Positions 1 to 8,697 of a stretch of DNA of 24,325 nt are shown in pieces. Positions within the stretch are counted from its first letter, which is position 1, and every line of letters starts with the position of its first letter. The notes beneath the pieces were generated by a model. That model was not told the DNA's origin and searched no databases. It saw only the letters and a program-made list of their open reading frames with translations. Made by a program: the position numbers and the translations under genes. Source of the stretch: Candidatus Methylomirabilis sp. (lineage in GTDB: Bacteria > DYJV01); the NCBI GenBank assembly GCA_020722945.1, contig DYJV01000035.1, positions 1 through 24,325 of the forward strand, written 5' to 3'.

Positions 1-20
1 GCGTCTATTAGCGTTCATTA
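1..20. repeat. Two tandem copies of a degenerate 10-bp repeat at the window edge
   Basis: The first 20 bases are two decamers in direct tandem, GCGTCTATTA and GCGTTCATTA, differing at two positions. A third unit (GTGGTTTCAC) is only loosely similar. The array may continue to the left of the window. It lies in non-coding DNA downstream of the UbiB-like gene. The rest of 1-118 shows no credible gene and no clear terminator. Confidence 0.45.
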
Positions 21-118
21 GTGGTTTCACTATTCATCATCTTTTAAATCTTCTTTTGGCATTACCTTTTTTCAATGTATGGGACCAACTATTCTGACAT
101 ATTGGGGTAGCTTTTCTA

Positions 119-1780
119 TTACAATCTGCCAGATTTTAAGATTCCATAAATCAACCAAAGACCCAAAATAGAGGCAAATATCAAACCTGCAACTCCAAAT
201 ATAGACAATCCTCTGATACTTGGACCAAGTTCTGATTTTATAATAAAAGATGAAGCGATAACTATTGCAGATATTATGATACCAAAAGTTAATCTATTTG
301 CGGATTTATCTATCTCTTTTGTAAATTCATCAAGACCTTTGTGGTAAAATTTTATTTCAAGATTACTTTTAACAAGCTGTTTCAATGCTTCTGAAAAATT
401 ATTTGGGATGTCTTGGAGAAGCTCATTTATATTCTGAATATTTTTAGTTGCTCTTTTTTTCAATGAATGAAAATTATTCTCATTTTTTATGACTTCTTTT
501 ACAATCTCTTTCCCATTGTCAAAAACATTAAATTCAGGATACATCTTTTTTGAGATAGATTCTATGGTCAGCATCGCTTTATCAAGAAGAACATAATCTA
601 CAATAAGTGTAATATTATGCCTCCTTAAAATCCTGAGCATCTCTTTTAGAACCATACCAACATCAAAATTTTTCAACTTAACATTGTAGTAACTTTCAAT
701 AAAATCAAGGAGTTCTTTTTTAAATTTGGTCATGTTGCTGATATAAAAATCGTTACTCATTTTGGAGAGAATTTTGATTATCTCATCAATATCTTTATCT
801 GAAATTGCAAATATAAGCTTGCTGATAAAAGCCCTCATTTCACCTGTCAATCGCCCCATCATTCCAAAATCTACATAAGCTAACCTTCCATCATCAAGTA
901 TAAATATATTTCCGGGGTGAGGGTCAGCATGGAAAAAACCGTAAACAAGAATCTGCTCTATAACTTTTTTACTCCATTTAATTGTAAGCTCTTTTAAGTC
1001 TATCCCTTTACTGCAAAGCTCATCTAAATTTGTAATCTTGGTTCCTTTGATATACTCTATTACCAAATAATTTTTGTTACAAAACTCTTCATAGACCTCA
1101 GGAACATATATAAATTCATCCCCATCAAATATCTGCTTAAAATTTCTCATATTTTGACGTTCATGATAAAAATCTATCTCCTTTGTAATTATATCTTCAA
1201 ACTCCTCTACAAGATTGAGTGGCCTAAAGTTTCTCGTTTCGGGGATATATGTTTCAAGAAGTATTGCAAGATGCTTCAAAAGTAGGATATCAGTTTCTAT
1301 AATTTCATCAATCTGTGGTTTCTTTATTTTGATAACCACTTCCCGATTATCCTTTAATCTTGCAAAATGAACTTGTGCAATGGATGCTGATGCAAGCGGC
1401 TTTTCATCTATATAGGAAAAATCATCTTGAAGGAGACTTTTAATCTGATTAAATGGGAGATTGTCAGTTTTGTCTTGAAGAGTTTCCAGCTCAGTTATCC
1501 ATTCATCATTAAAAAGGTCTTCCCTTGTGCTAAGGACTTGACCAAGTTTTATGAAGGTAGGACCAAGCTCTTTAAGAGCAAGTGTGAATCTTTTGGCATT
1601 TGAAAGTGATTCGTAATTCTTTATCTCTTTTATTTTAAAGATATTTTTACTTAAATAAAAGTAGTAATCTATTTTAAGTTCTTTTAGTATCCCACCAAAA
1701 CCATATTTAATAAGGACAGGGATTATCTGGTTTAATCTTTTTAATTTTTTGTATGTTTTAGCAATGCCAATTATATTCAT
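119..1780 (-). CDS. ubiB: UbiB/AarF (ABC1) family atypical kinase
   Basis: This is an atypical protein-kinase-like ATPase of the ABC1/UbiB/ADCK family, which supports isoprenoid-quinone or membrane-lipid metabolism at the inner membrane. At 553 residues it matches UbiB-sized members (about 546). Family hallmarks visible are the KxGQ motif (K78-L-G-Q81), the Ala-rich nucleotide loop LASASIAQVH near 129-138, the lysines around 151-153, the catalytic-loop motif FHADPHPGN (283-291) and the DFG triad (304-306). The C-terminus has two hydrophobic segments (about 498-515 and 527-548), typical membrane anchors. The start is 6 nt after the phasin-like gene stop with only a weak ribosome site, so translation is probably coupled. 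The exact substrate is unknown; the symbol reflects the family, and involvement in ubiquinone or menaquinone synthesis is an inference. Confidence 0.85.
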   Translation of the reverse strand: MNIIGIAKTYKKLKRLNQIIPVLIKYGFGGILKELKIDYYFYLSKNIFKIKEIKNYESLSNAKRFTLALKELGPTFIKLGQVLSTREDLFNDEWITELETLQDKTDNLPFNQIKSLLQDDFSYIDEKPLASASIAQVHFARLKDNREVVIKIKKPQIDEIIETDILLLKHLAILLETYIPETRNFRPLNLVEEFEDIITKEIDFYHERQNMRNFKQIFDGDEFIYVPEVYEEFCNKNYLVIEYIKGTKITNLDELCSKGIDLKELTIKWSKKVIEQILVYGFFHADPHPGNIFILDDGRLAYVDFGMMGRLTGEMRAFISKLIFAISDKDIDEIIKILSKMSNDFYISNMTKFKKELLDFIESYYNVKLKNFDVGMVLKEMLRILRRHNITLIVDYVLLDKAMLTIESISKKMYPEFNVFDNGKEIVKEVIKNENNFHSLKKRATKNIQNINELLQDIPNNFSEALKQLVKSNLEIKFYHKGLDEFTKEIDKSANRLTFGIIISAIVIASSFIIKSELGPSIRGLSIFGVAGLIFASILGLWLIYGILKSGRL

Positions 1781-1786
1781 AAAATA

Positions 1787-2089
1787 TTAATCTTTACTTG
1801 CCAGCCTCTCTTCAAGTGCAGCAACTCTCTGTTCAACTCTTTCAAGATCACTTTTGGTTGCTAATCCTGATTTTTGAATAAATTTCTCCATCTGAATATC
1901 TATCTTCTTATCAAGATCAGATAGAAAATCTTTGTATCTATCCTTAAATTTGGAAAGGAGATCTCGCCCCTCTTTCTCTGTCATTTCACCTTTTGTAACA
2001 AATTTTTCGATATTCTCTCTAAACTTCTCCTCAGAAAGTGATATAAAGCCAATACCTGCCAAAAAAGTTTTCCTTAATAAATCTTCCAT
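1787..2089 (-). CDS. Phasin-like small coiled-coil protein
   Basis: This is a 100-residue acidic/basic helical protein resembling the short phasin or polyhydroxyalkanoate granule-associated family. A hydrophobic N-terminal stretch (LLRKTFLAGIGFISLS) is followed by charged amphipathic helices. The last 25 residues, SGLATKSDLERVEQR and onward, form a heptad coiled coil ending ALEERLASKD, a tail commonly seen in this family. The start is well supported by GGAGGGG just upstream (about 2094-2100, read on the minus strand). It sits directly upstream of the UbiB-like kinase. No PHA synthase is present in the window, so a granule role is not shown; it could instead be a membrane or envelope coiled-coil partner of the kinase. 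Confidence 0.7.
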   Translation of the reverse strand: MEDLLRKTFLAGIGFISLSEEKFRENIEKFVTKGEMTEKEGRDLLSKFKDRYKDFLSDLDKKIDIQMEKFIQKSGLATKSDLERVEQRVAALEERLASKD

Positions 2090-2171
2090 TTTGCCCCTCC
2101 AGATTTTTTATTTACAGTATAAAAAATTACTCATTATATCTAAAAATCAATGGCTCTGATATCTTATATTT

Positions 2172-3392
2172 TCAAGATGTTGGTGAAATTTCTAAAGATC
2201 TTAATATTGAATAGGGTGGGATATCAGAAAAATCCCCCTTAATTATAAATTTACTCATAGGTTGGACAAAATCAATAGCTTCACCCTCTAAATTGTAAAT
2301 ATTTTCAAATTTAAACTTCATATTGAAAAAATCTTTACTGATAATTTCACAATTATCACCTTTTAGAATCTTGTTCCTTGCTTCCACTACCATCTCATTG
2401 CCATTAACTTGAATAACCATACCTATAAATTTAAAGTTCCTTATATAACCAGATGATTCAAGGTTTTGCATACCAAGTGTGTTTCTACTTTCAAAAAAAC
2501 CATTGGTGTAACTTCTATTGCTGACAGCATTAAGCTCTTGTAGCCATTCATCTTTGACTTTAAAAGTATCTTTACTCTGATAGTATGAATCTATCGCTTT
2601 TCTATAAACCCTTACAACATTCGCAAGGTAGTAAAGGCTCTTCATCCGACCTTCAATTTTCAAAGAATCTATCCCCATTGAAATAAGATCAGGGAGATAA
2701 AAAATACCGCATAAATCTTTTGAATTAAATATGTAAGCTCCCCTCTCATCTTCAAAGATAGGGAAATATTCATCAGGCCTCGTCTCCTCAGTAATAAAGT
2801 AGTTCCACCTGCACGGGTGGGTGCATTCACCTTTATTTGAGGCTCTTCCAGTTAGAAAATTGCTTAAAAGACATCTACCTGAAATAGACATACACATAGC
2901 ACCATGTATAAAAACCTCAAGCTCAACATCGGAGCGTTCTCTGATACTTTTTATATCTGAAAGAGAGAGCTCCCTTGCAAGATTTACTCTCTTAACCCCT
3001 AAATTTTTCCAAAAATTAACAGAGAGATGGTTGCTGCTATTTGCCTGTGTGCTGAGATGAATCGGAATATTAGGAACAATTTGTTGAGATAAAGCCACTA
3101 CTCCAGCATCAGAAACTATCAGAGCGTCAGGCTCTATATCCTTTAGAGATAGCAATAAATTATAAATTTCGTCAAGGTCATCTTCGTAAGGGTATATGTT
3201 TAGGGTGAGATAAATCTTTTTCCCTAATTTAGAGGCAAGCTCTTTTGCAAACTTAAGCTCTTCTGTGGTAAAATTACCTGAAAGATTTCTCAGGCTAAAC
3301 TTTTTCCAGCCAAGATACGCTGCGTCTGCCCCATACTCAAAAGCTATCTTTAATTTTTCGATATTACCAGCAGGAGCTAATAACTCTATCAT
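2172..3392 (-). CDS. trhP: U32 family tRNA hydroxylation protein, TrhP/YegQ-like
   Basis: This is a U32 'peptidase' family protein. The best resemblance is to TrhP (YegQ) of E. coli, which takes part in prephenate-dependent formation of 5-hydroxyuridine at the wobble position of some tRNAs. The N-terminus MIELLAPAGN, the segments HLSTQAN and RELSL, and the U32 signature region FIHGAMCMSISGRC are all present. Four cysteines (C167, C174, C190, C194) are placed as in Fe-S-binding U32 proteins. Segments SKDL and SLKIEGRMKS also match the family. At 406 residues it is somewhat shorter than E. coli TrhP (about 453) because an internal stretch after the cysteines is reduced. The start codon overlaps the stop of the upstream GntR gene (TAATG), so it is co-transcribed and coupled with the regulators. 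True proteolytic activity is unlikely; another U32 paralogue role (RlhA or UbiU-like) is possible. Confidence 0.8.
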   Translation of the reverse strand: MIELLAPAGNIEKLKIAFEYGADAAYLGWKKFSLRNLSGNFTTEELKFAKELASKLGKKIYLTLNIYPYEDDLDEIYNLLLSLKDIEPDALIVSDAGVVALSQQIVPNIPIHLSTQANSSNHLSVNFWKNLGVKRVNLARELSLSDIKSIRERSDVELEVFIHGAMCMSISGRCLLSNFLTGRASNKGECTHPCRWNYFITEETRPDEYFPIFEDERGAYIFNSKDLCGIFYLPDLISMGIDSLKIEGRMKSLYYLANVVRVYRKAIDSYYQSKDTFKVKDEWLQELNAVSNRSYTNGFFESRNTLGMQNLESSGYIRNFKFIGMVIQVNGNEMVVEARNKILKGDNCEIISKDFFNMKFKFENIYNLEGEAIDFVQPMSKFIIKGDFSDIPPYSILRSLEISPTS

Positions 3393-4057
3393 TAATCGTG
3401 AACTTTTTGGGCTATCTTTATTCCGATATCCTTTATGTAGTTTTCATAATCAATTCTCAAATTAAAAACATCTCTATTTTTGATGTCAGCTACTATCTTT
3501 TTCTGATAATTTGTGATGTCAGATAAAGTATCAGGATACTTAAAACAGAAATATCTGTATCTTAGGGTATGGTTGTTCATTTTGAGATTAATCTCAATAA
3601 GGTATTGGTTGGTGCAGTTTTTAATGAGGGTAGAGTTGAACTTGTCATACTCTTTGAAGAATTTGACAACTTCATTTTTCTCAATATATTTAGATTCGTT
3701 ATCAATAAAACTTTCTAATTTGGATATATCTTTTTCCGCTGCTTCACAACTTGTCTTGCTCACACCAAGAGCTTCAACAACTGCTTTTACCTCAAAAGTA
3801 TTTATTATATCCTCTTTTGAAAAAGATTTTACAACAGCACCCTTTCGTGGAATAATCTCGATAAACCCTTCACATTCAAGGAGTCTTATTGCTTCTCGTA
3901 TCGGTGTGCGGCTGATTTGGAGCTCCTCTGAGAGCTTTGCTTCAGATACCTTCTCCCCTGCTTTTATCTCCCCTATGATAATTTTATCTCTAATAAAATC
4001 AATTATTCGGTTAGGCAAGACATTGTGGTCTATTGGTGATTGAAATACATTTTTCAT
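3392..4057 (-). CDS. GntR family (FCD/FadR-type) regulator with degenerate effector site
   Basis: This is a 221-residue transcription factor. Residues about 14-80 form a GntR winged helix-turn-helix, with the recognition segment ELQISRTPIREAIRLLE and wing motif IIPRKGAVV. The C-terminal region is an all-helical FCD-type effector domain. In FCD proteins a metal or ligand site is built from an Asp and three His residues. Here the usual Phe-His pair reads KFN and the later helix (NYQKKIVADI) has no His, so the standard metal site looks lost. The start has a good ribosome site (AGAGGA) and lies 1 nt after the stop of the second GntR gene. It overlaps trhP at its end. It is probably expressed from the promoter at 4764-4792. 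Effector and targets are unknown. Confidence 0.85.
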   Translation of the reverse strand: MKNVFQSPIDHNVLPNRIIDFIRDKIIIGEIKAGEKVSEAKLSEELQISRTPIREAIRLLECEGFIEIIPRKGAVVKSFSKEDIINTFEVKAVVEALGVSKTSCEAAEKDISKLESFIDNESKYIEKNEVVKFFKEYDKFNSTLIKNCTNQYLIEINLKMNNHTLRYRYFCFKYPDTLSDITNYQKKIVADIKNRDVFNLRIDYENYIKDIGIKIAQKVHD

Positions 4058-4058
4058 A

Positions 4059-4736
4059 TTAATCCTCTTTTATATAATAATTTTTAATTAGATCTATTCC
4101 AAGATTGGCATTCTTACTTATAGTTTGCTCAACTAAATTTATATCCCCTTTTTTAAGTGAATCTATAATATCCTGATGTTGCGCAATAACTTCATTAATA
4201 AAATTAGTGTGTTCAACCATGAGTCTAAATCTCATATACTTTTTGGTAAGTCTATCAAGTATCTCCATTAGGAGTAAATTCCCTGATAAATTAATTATTT
4301 TCTCATGGAATGAATTATGGATCTTGTTAAACTGCTCTGCCAATGCTTCCGAATCATCATTGCTTGACTGCTTGAATTTCTTTAATAAAGAGTTGAGGTG
4401 CTCCAACTCCTTTATATCATCTTGGCTGATATTTTTTAATGCAAGCTTACCAGCAAGTGATTCAAGTGCTCCTTTTATCTGATAAAATTCTATTACGGTC
4501 TGCTCCTTTATCTCAGTAATAGCAGCCCCTTTTCTTGGTATAATAGTAAGAAAACCTTCACTTTCAAGCCTCCTAAATGCTTCTCTTATCGGAGTTCTGC
4601 TGATACCATATTTTTTAGAAAGCTCAAGCTCTGTAACACGGTAGCCCGGCTTTAACTCTCTATTTAGTATAGATTTTCTTATTAATTTGTATATCTTATC
4701 CCGTAAAGGTAAATGGTTCTCGAGAAAATTATTCAA
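4059..4736 (-). CDS. GntR family (FCD/FadR-type) regulator
   Basis: This is a GntR winged-helix regulator with the motif KYGISRTPIREAFRRLESEG and wing IIPRKGAAI, followed by an FCD-like domain. The chosen start is the TTG at 4736 (225 residues, beginning NNFLENHLPLRDKIY), because GGGGGG lies 5 nt upstream of it. An upstream in-frame TTG at 4772 lies inside the promoter palindrome and has no ribosome site. In the effector domain the HNSFHEKI segment keeps the FCD His, and a second His sits in AQHQDII, so more of the ligand site is retained than in its neighbour. It is adjacent to, and probably an old tandem paralogue of, the GntR at 3392-4057. A palindrome of GntR-operator type covers its -10 box, suggesting autoregulation. 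Confidence 0.87.
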   Translation of the reverse strand: MNNFLENHLPLRDKIYKLIRKSILNRELKPGYRVTELELSKKYGISRTPIREAFRRLESEGFLTIIPRKGAAITEIKEQTVIEFYQIKGALESLAGKLALKNISQDDIKELEHLNSLLKKFKQSSNDDSEALAEQFNKIHNSFHEKIINLSGNLLLMEILDRLTKKYMRFRLMVEHTNFINEVIAQHQDIIDSLKKGDINLVEQTISKNANLGIDLIKNYYIKED

Positions 4737-4760
4737 AATATCCCCCCAAAAAGAATGTCT

Positions 4761-4792
4761 TTTTGTATACAAAATTTCAAAGAAAAAAACAA
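4761..4792 (-). promoter_or_regulatory. Promoter of the GntR-trhP operon with overlapping palindromic operator
   Basis: Read on the minus strand, TTGTTT (4792-4787) is followed after exactly 17 nt by TATACA (4769-4764), a good sigma-70-type promoter about 30 nt upstream of the TTG start. A perfect 14-bp palindrome, TTTTGTATACAAAA (4761-4774), covers the -10 box. GT-N2-AC inside a dyad is the usual core of GntR-family operators. A protein bound here would block RNA polymerase. The same core and an identical 11-mer (ATACAAAATTT, 4767-4777) recur at the por promoter at 18107-18117. Confidence 0.65.
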
Positions 4793-4875
4793 CTTAAAAT
4801 TGTTTAATTAATATAAAAGAAATAACCATATTTAATTTGTTGTATTTATTATTAAGAATGTTATATTTACTTTTT

Positions 4876-7494
4876 TTATTTTTGGATAAAATTCTTTATT
4901 ACATAATCTTTCTCTTCATTTATATTTCTTATATTCCCAAGCAACTTATTTTTAACTATACCTTCAAATATCTCTTTAAAGGTGTGCGACGGGGTTAATC
5001 CCATTTCAATTAGAGAGTCTCCATTCAAAATAGGCTTTATAAATCTTTCAGATATAAGAAACTTTATAACTTTATTCCTGACATCTTCACTGCTGTTCTT
5101 TGCCAGACTCAAAATTATACTCTCAGCTTTTTTATCCATCAAAAGTATATATAGTGCATATTTATCAATACTCTTTTCTGAAATAAGATGTTTTAGGATT
5201 ATCTTTGATTCATCAATTATCTTTATCAGGGAGAGTGCTTCTTTGCTTGATAGAAAAAACTTCTCACAGATATCAATAATTTCCTCCCTGCTCATATTTT
5301 GTAAAAAAGCTGAAAAATAGAGGAAAGGGACAGATATAGATTCATTGGGGAATGTAATCTTATACCATTTTGCAAGTTCGTAGATACTATTAAGAAAATT
5401 TATAAATTTCTGATTAAAATTACATTTAGGGAATACCATTTTTAATAAATTATAGCTGTTGAGCTTTATCAAAATATCTATAACCTTATCCTCATTAAAG
5501 ATAGCTTCAATTTCGTGAAATATCCTTGCCCCTGATACCGTATTAAGGAGATTGAGATTGTTAGCATTTTTTATTAAACTTTCTGTCTGTTTACCAATCT
5601 CAAACCCAAACCTCAAAGAGAACCTAAACGCCCTAAAAATTCTCGTAGGATCCTCAACAAAACTCAAATTATGAATAATCCTTATCTTCTTCTCTTTTAT
5701 ATCTTTGAGTCCACCAAAAAAATCTATCATCTGCCCAAAATGCTCTTTTGAAATATCTATTGCCATAGTGTTGATAGTAAAATCACGCCTATAAAGATCC
5801 ATTTTAAGAGAACTCTTCTCCACTATTGGGAGACTACCAGGTTTCTTGTAATACTCAAGCCTTGCAGTTGCAATATCAAAACTGCTATTGTCATCAAAAA
5901 ATATCTTTGCAGTTTTAAACTTTTCATAAGTTTTGATCTTGACTATTTCGGGTAGCTTCTGCTTTGCAAATTTGGCAAATTTAATTCCGTTACCCTCAAT
6001 CACCAGATCAATATCAACAGTGTCTTTTTGGAGCATTATATCCCTCACAAAACCACCAACAACATAAATTTTGTAATTTTGTTCACCTGCAATCTCACCA
6101 AGTTTTTCAAGTTTTAATAATATATCTTCGCTAATCTGATTTTTAAGGAGGTTTTTTATATCTCGCTGAGTAGGGGATACTTGCACAAAATTATTTTTAC
6201 TCTCTATTTCGTAAATTGTTTTCAACATATCAGTTCTTGTAATAACACCCACCAACCCACTCTCATCTACAACAGGTAGTAGTCTCTGGTTTTGCTTTAA
6301 TATAATGTCTTTAACTACATCGATGTTATCATCAGGGGTTACTGTGTGAAACTCTTTAAGCATATACTCTGTAACAGGGAGCTCTTTAAGATTGTGATAT
6401 ATCGATTTACCTATAATCTGCCTTGTTACTAATCCTATGATTTTACCCAGCACTCTATCCATAACAGGCAGAACATTTATATTGTATCTATTGAGAATTT
6501 CATCAGCAAATAAAATTGTGTCATCTTCAAAAATATGTATTACAGGTGATGTCATTATTGTTTTTGCTTTTATACCGGGAACATCTATTGAGAGAAGATA
6601 CGCCTTGATCTCATTGTAAACTTGTATAACTGTCCTCTCCCTGACTATTGCCGATGATGCTGACTCATGACCACCACCGCCAAAATATTCAGCAATCTTT
6701 TTTACATCTATCTCTTTGCTGGAACTTCTCGATATCAGGTAAACTTTATTTTCAAACATCATTATAGCAATTACCACTTGTGCATTTTTCATATCTTTAT
6801 ATTTATGAATAACTGTAGCTGCTTCATTGATATACTCATCATTAAACGCCTGAACTAAAGATATATTGACACCCCGTATTTTTATTATCTCCTCAGAATC
6901 TATAAATTGTTTGAGTAGGTTTACCTGCTCGATGGTTATATCATGATAGAGGATATCCCTTACTGTATTGAGGTTTGCACCACTTTTTAAAAGAAAAGCT
7001 GCTGCATAGTAGTCAAACTCTGTGGTTGTATTAAATGTGAGATTACCGGTATCTTCATATATACCCATCATCAAAATAGTGGCTTCTTCATCTGTAACTT
7101 CTATATTTTTCTCATTGAGCAGCTCTACAACTATAGTTGTGCATGCTCCACGCTTTTTAAGGAATTTCTTTTCTGTATTTATATTGTCCTCTTCAAAATG
7201 GTGGTCATATATAATTATTTCTAAATTTTCTCTTGTGAGAATCTCTGAAAAAACTCCTATCCTGTCGCTTCTTGATGTATCGGCAATAATAAGTTGCTCA
7301 ACTTCATCAAGATTAACTTCATTTATCTTCAAAATATCGAGTGAATAAATTATTGTTTGTATGAAGAAATTCTTCATACTCCTCTCTGTAGTCCCATTGA
7401 GCACAATAAAAGCATCAGGATAAATCTTTTTTAATCCTATGGCACTTGCAAGAGCATCATAATCAGGATTAAAATGAGTAGTAATAATTTTCAT
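4876..7494 (-). CDS. DHH phosphoesterase - CBS pair - tRNA nucleotidyltransferase (CCA/A-adding) fusion
   Basis: This is an 872-residue multidomain protein. Residues 1-300 are a DHH/DHHA1 phosphoesterase: NPDYDALAS (9-17), D72 in ADTSRSD, the D97-H98-H99 triad, D148 in YEDTG and GGGGHES (272-278). Residues about 310-430 carry two CBS repeats. From about 473 onward comes a class II tRNA nucleotidyltransferase: GGFVRD (480-485), catalytic DID (494-496), RRDFTIN (569-575) and EDPTR (614-618), then the helical tRNA-binding body. This architecture is known from Aquifex and many deltaproteobacteria, where the fused enzyme is usually the A-adding or CCA-adding enzyme of the tRNA 3' end. The DHH part might act on nucleotide or oligonucleotide substrates, with the CBS pair as adenine-nucleotide sensor. 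All catalytic residues look intact. The start overlaps the aminotransferase stop by 4 bp (ATGA). No CC-adding partner is in the window. Confidence 0.9.
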   Translation of the reverse strand: MKIITTHFNPDYDALASAIGLKKIYPDAFIVLNGTTERSMKNFFIQTIIYSLDILKINEVNLDEVEQLIIADTSRSDRIGVFSEILTRENLEIIIYDHHFEEDNINTEKKFLKKRGACTTIVVELLNEKNIEVTDEEATILMMGIYEDTGNLTFNTTTEFDYYAAAFLLKSGANLNTVRDILYHDITIEQVNLLKQFIDSEEIIKIRGVNISLVQAFNDEYINEAATVIHKYKDMKNAQVVIAIMMFENKVYLISRSSSKEIDVKKIAEYFGGGGHESASSAIVRERTVIQVYNEIKAYLLSIDVPGIKAKTIMTSPVIHIFEDDTILFADEILNRYNINVLPVMDRVLGKIIGLVTRQIIGKSIYHNLKELPVTEYMLKEFHTVTPDDNIDVVKDIILKQNQRLLPVVDESGLVGVITRTDMLKTIYEIESKNNFVQVSPTQRDIKNLLKNQISEDILLKLEKLGEIAGEQNYKIYVVGGFVRDIMLQKDTVDIDLVIEGNGIKFAKFAKQKLPEIVKIKTYEKFKTAKIFFDDNSSFDIATARLEYYKKPGSLPIVEKSSLKMDLYRRDFTINTMAIDISKEHFGQMIDFFGGLKDIKEKKIRIIHNLSFVEDPTRIFRAFRFSLRFGFEIGKQTESLIKNANNLNLLNTVSGARIFHEIEAIFNEDKVIDILIKLNSYNLLKMVFPKCNFNQKFINFLNSIYELAKWYKITFPNESISVPFLYFSAFLQNMSREEIIDICEKFFLSSKEALSLIKIIDESKIILKHLISEKSIDKYALYILLMDKKAESIILSLAKNSSEDVRNKVIKFLISERFIKPILNGDSLIEMGLTPSHTFKEIFEGIVKNKLLGNIRNINEEKDYVIKNFIQK

Positions 7495-8654
7495 TTTGAT
7501 AATTTCTGTAATTTTTCGATTGCTCTATTTAAGGTATCCTCTTTTTTGCAAAAGCAAAACCTTACAAATTTACTCTTATCTTCTGCATCTTTTCTGTAAA
7601 AACTACTTCCCGGCACAACAGCAATACCGATATCCTTTATAAGATGCTCTGTAAATTTAATATCATTATCAAATCCAAAATTTTCAAAAGATGTCATGAT
7701 ATAGTATGCACCTTCAGGTGCTATGCAGGAAAACCCAACATCCCTAAGAGCTTTGAGCATCATATCTCTTCTTCTAAAATAGAAATCTTTCAGTTGAAGA
7801 TAGTAATCGTTCCCTACTCTGAGTGCTTTTGCTGCACCCTCCTGCAAAGGAGCAGGTGCTCCAACTGTAAGGAAATCGTGCACTTTCCTTATCCCTGACG
7901 AAAGAGATTCCGCAGCAAGTATATACCCTATACGCCACCCTGTTACACTGAAAGTTTTTGAGATTCCATTTATTATAATACTCCGATCTTTCATCCCTTC
8001 AATGGTTGCAATAGGGATATGTGGTTTGTCAGTATATAAAATATGCTCATAAATCTCATCTGTAATAGCAAGAACATCAAACTCTTTACAATATTTGGCA
8101 ATAAGTAAAAGCTCTTGATATGAGAATACTTTCCCGGTAGGGTTGTGAGGAGTATTTATAATAATGGCTTTTGTATTTTTATTAAAAACTTTCTTAAGAT
8201 CATCCTCTGTGAAAGTGAAATCAGGAGCTTTAAGATTTATAAAAACAGGTTTTGCACCACTTAAAATTGCATCAGGTCCATAATTTTCATAAAAAGGTTC
8301 AAATATAATTATCTCCTCACCCTCATTTACCGTCCCCATAAGTGAGGCTATCATTGACTCTGTCGAACCACAACAGACTGTTATCTCCCTTTCAGGATTG
8401 TATTTGAGGTTATAAAGATTTGAATATTTATCCGCAATAGCCTCTCTTATACTTTGACTTCCCCATGTTACGGCATATTGGTTGATATCAGCTTCTATTG
8501 CCTCTACTGCATATTTTTTTATAAAATCTGGAGCAGGGAAATCTGGAAATCCTTGTGCAAGATTTATTGCATTATACTGCTTTGCAACTCTGCTCATCTC
8601 TCTGATAACTGATTCTTCAAATTGGTTAGCTTTATTTGAGGGATTGATTTTCAT
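7491..8654 (-). CDS. Class I/II PLP-dependent aminotransferase (methionine/kynurenine aminotransferase-like)
   Basis: This is a 387-residue fold-type I aminotransferase. The PLP Schiff-base lysine is K233 in SKTFSVTGWR. The substrate and cofactor residues N171 (HNPTG), D199 and Y202 (TDEIYEH) and the C-terminal arginine in FVRFCF are present. The N-terminal NLAQGFPDFPAPDF and NQYA segments resemble the YbdL and kynurenine/glutamine transaminase K subgroup, which transaminate methionine, aromatic amino acids or glutamine with 2-oxo acids. The start has a strong AAGGAGG ribosome site. It is the first gene of a two-gene minus-strand operon and overlaps the tRNA nucleotidyltransferase fusion by 4 bp. 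The precise amino donor cannot be told from sequence, and the functional link to tRNA maturation is not evident. Confidence 0.85.
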   Translation of the reverse strand: MKINPSNKANQFEESVIREMSRVAKQYNAINLAQGFPDFPAPDFIKKYAVEAIEADINQYAVTWGSQSIREAIADKYSNLYNLKYNPEREITVCCGSTESMIASLMGTVNEGEEIIIFEPFYENYGPDAILSGAKPVFINLKAPDFTFTEDDLKKVFNKNTKAIIINTPHNPTGKVFSYQELLLIAKYCKEFDVLAITDEIYEHILYTDKPHIPIATIEGMKDRSIIINGISKTFSVTGWRIGYILAAESLSSGIRKVHDFLTVGAPAPLQEGAAKALRVGNDYYLQLKDFYFRRRDMMLKALRDVGFSCIAPEGAYYIMTSFENFGFDNDIKFTEHLIKDIGIAVVPGSSFYRKDAEDKSKFVRFCFCKKEDTLNRAIEKLQKLSK

Positions 8655-8697
8655 TCTCCCTTCCTCCTTTTTTATATTTTACTACTACATTTAAGGC

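Noticed and set aside
30-62. Short minus-strand frame MPKEDLKDDE downstream of ubiB
   Set aside because: Only ten codons, with no convincing ribosome site and no context; not distinguishable from chance.
2172-3392. Collagenase-like protease (U32 peptidase)
   Set aside because: The name is historical. The four-Cys Fe-S pattern and similarity to YegQ/TrhP argue for tRNA modification rather than proteolysis.
3513-4043. Plus-strand open frame of 176 codons opposite the GntR gene
   Set aside because: It is the mirror of a clear GntR coding sequence and has low-complexity Ser/Phe/Leu composition.
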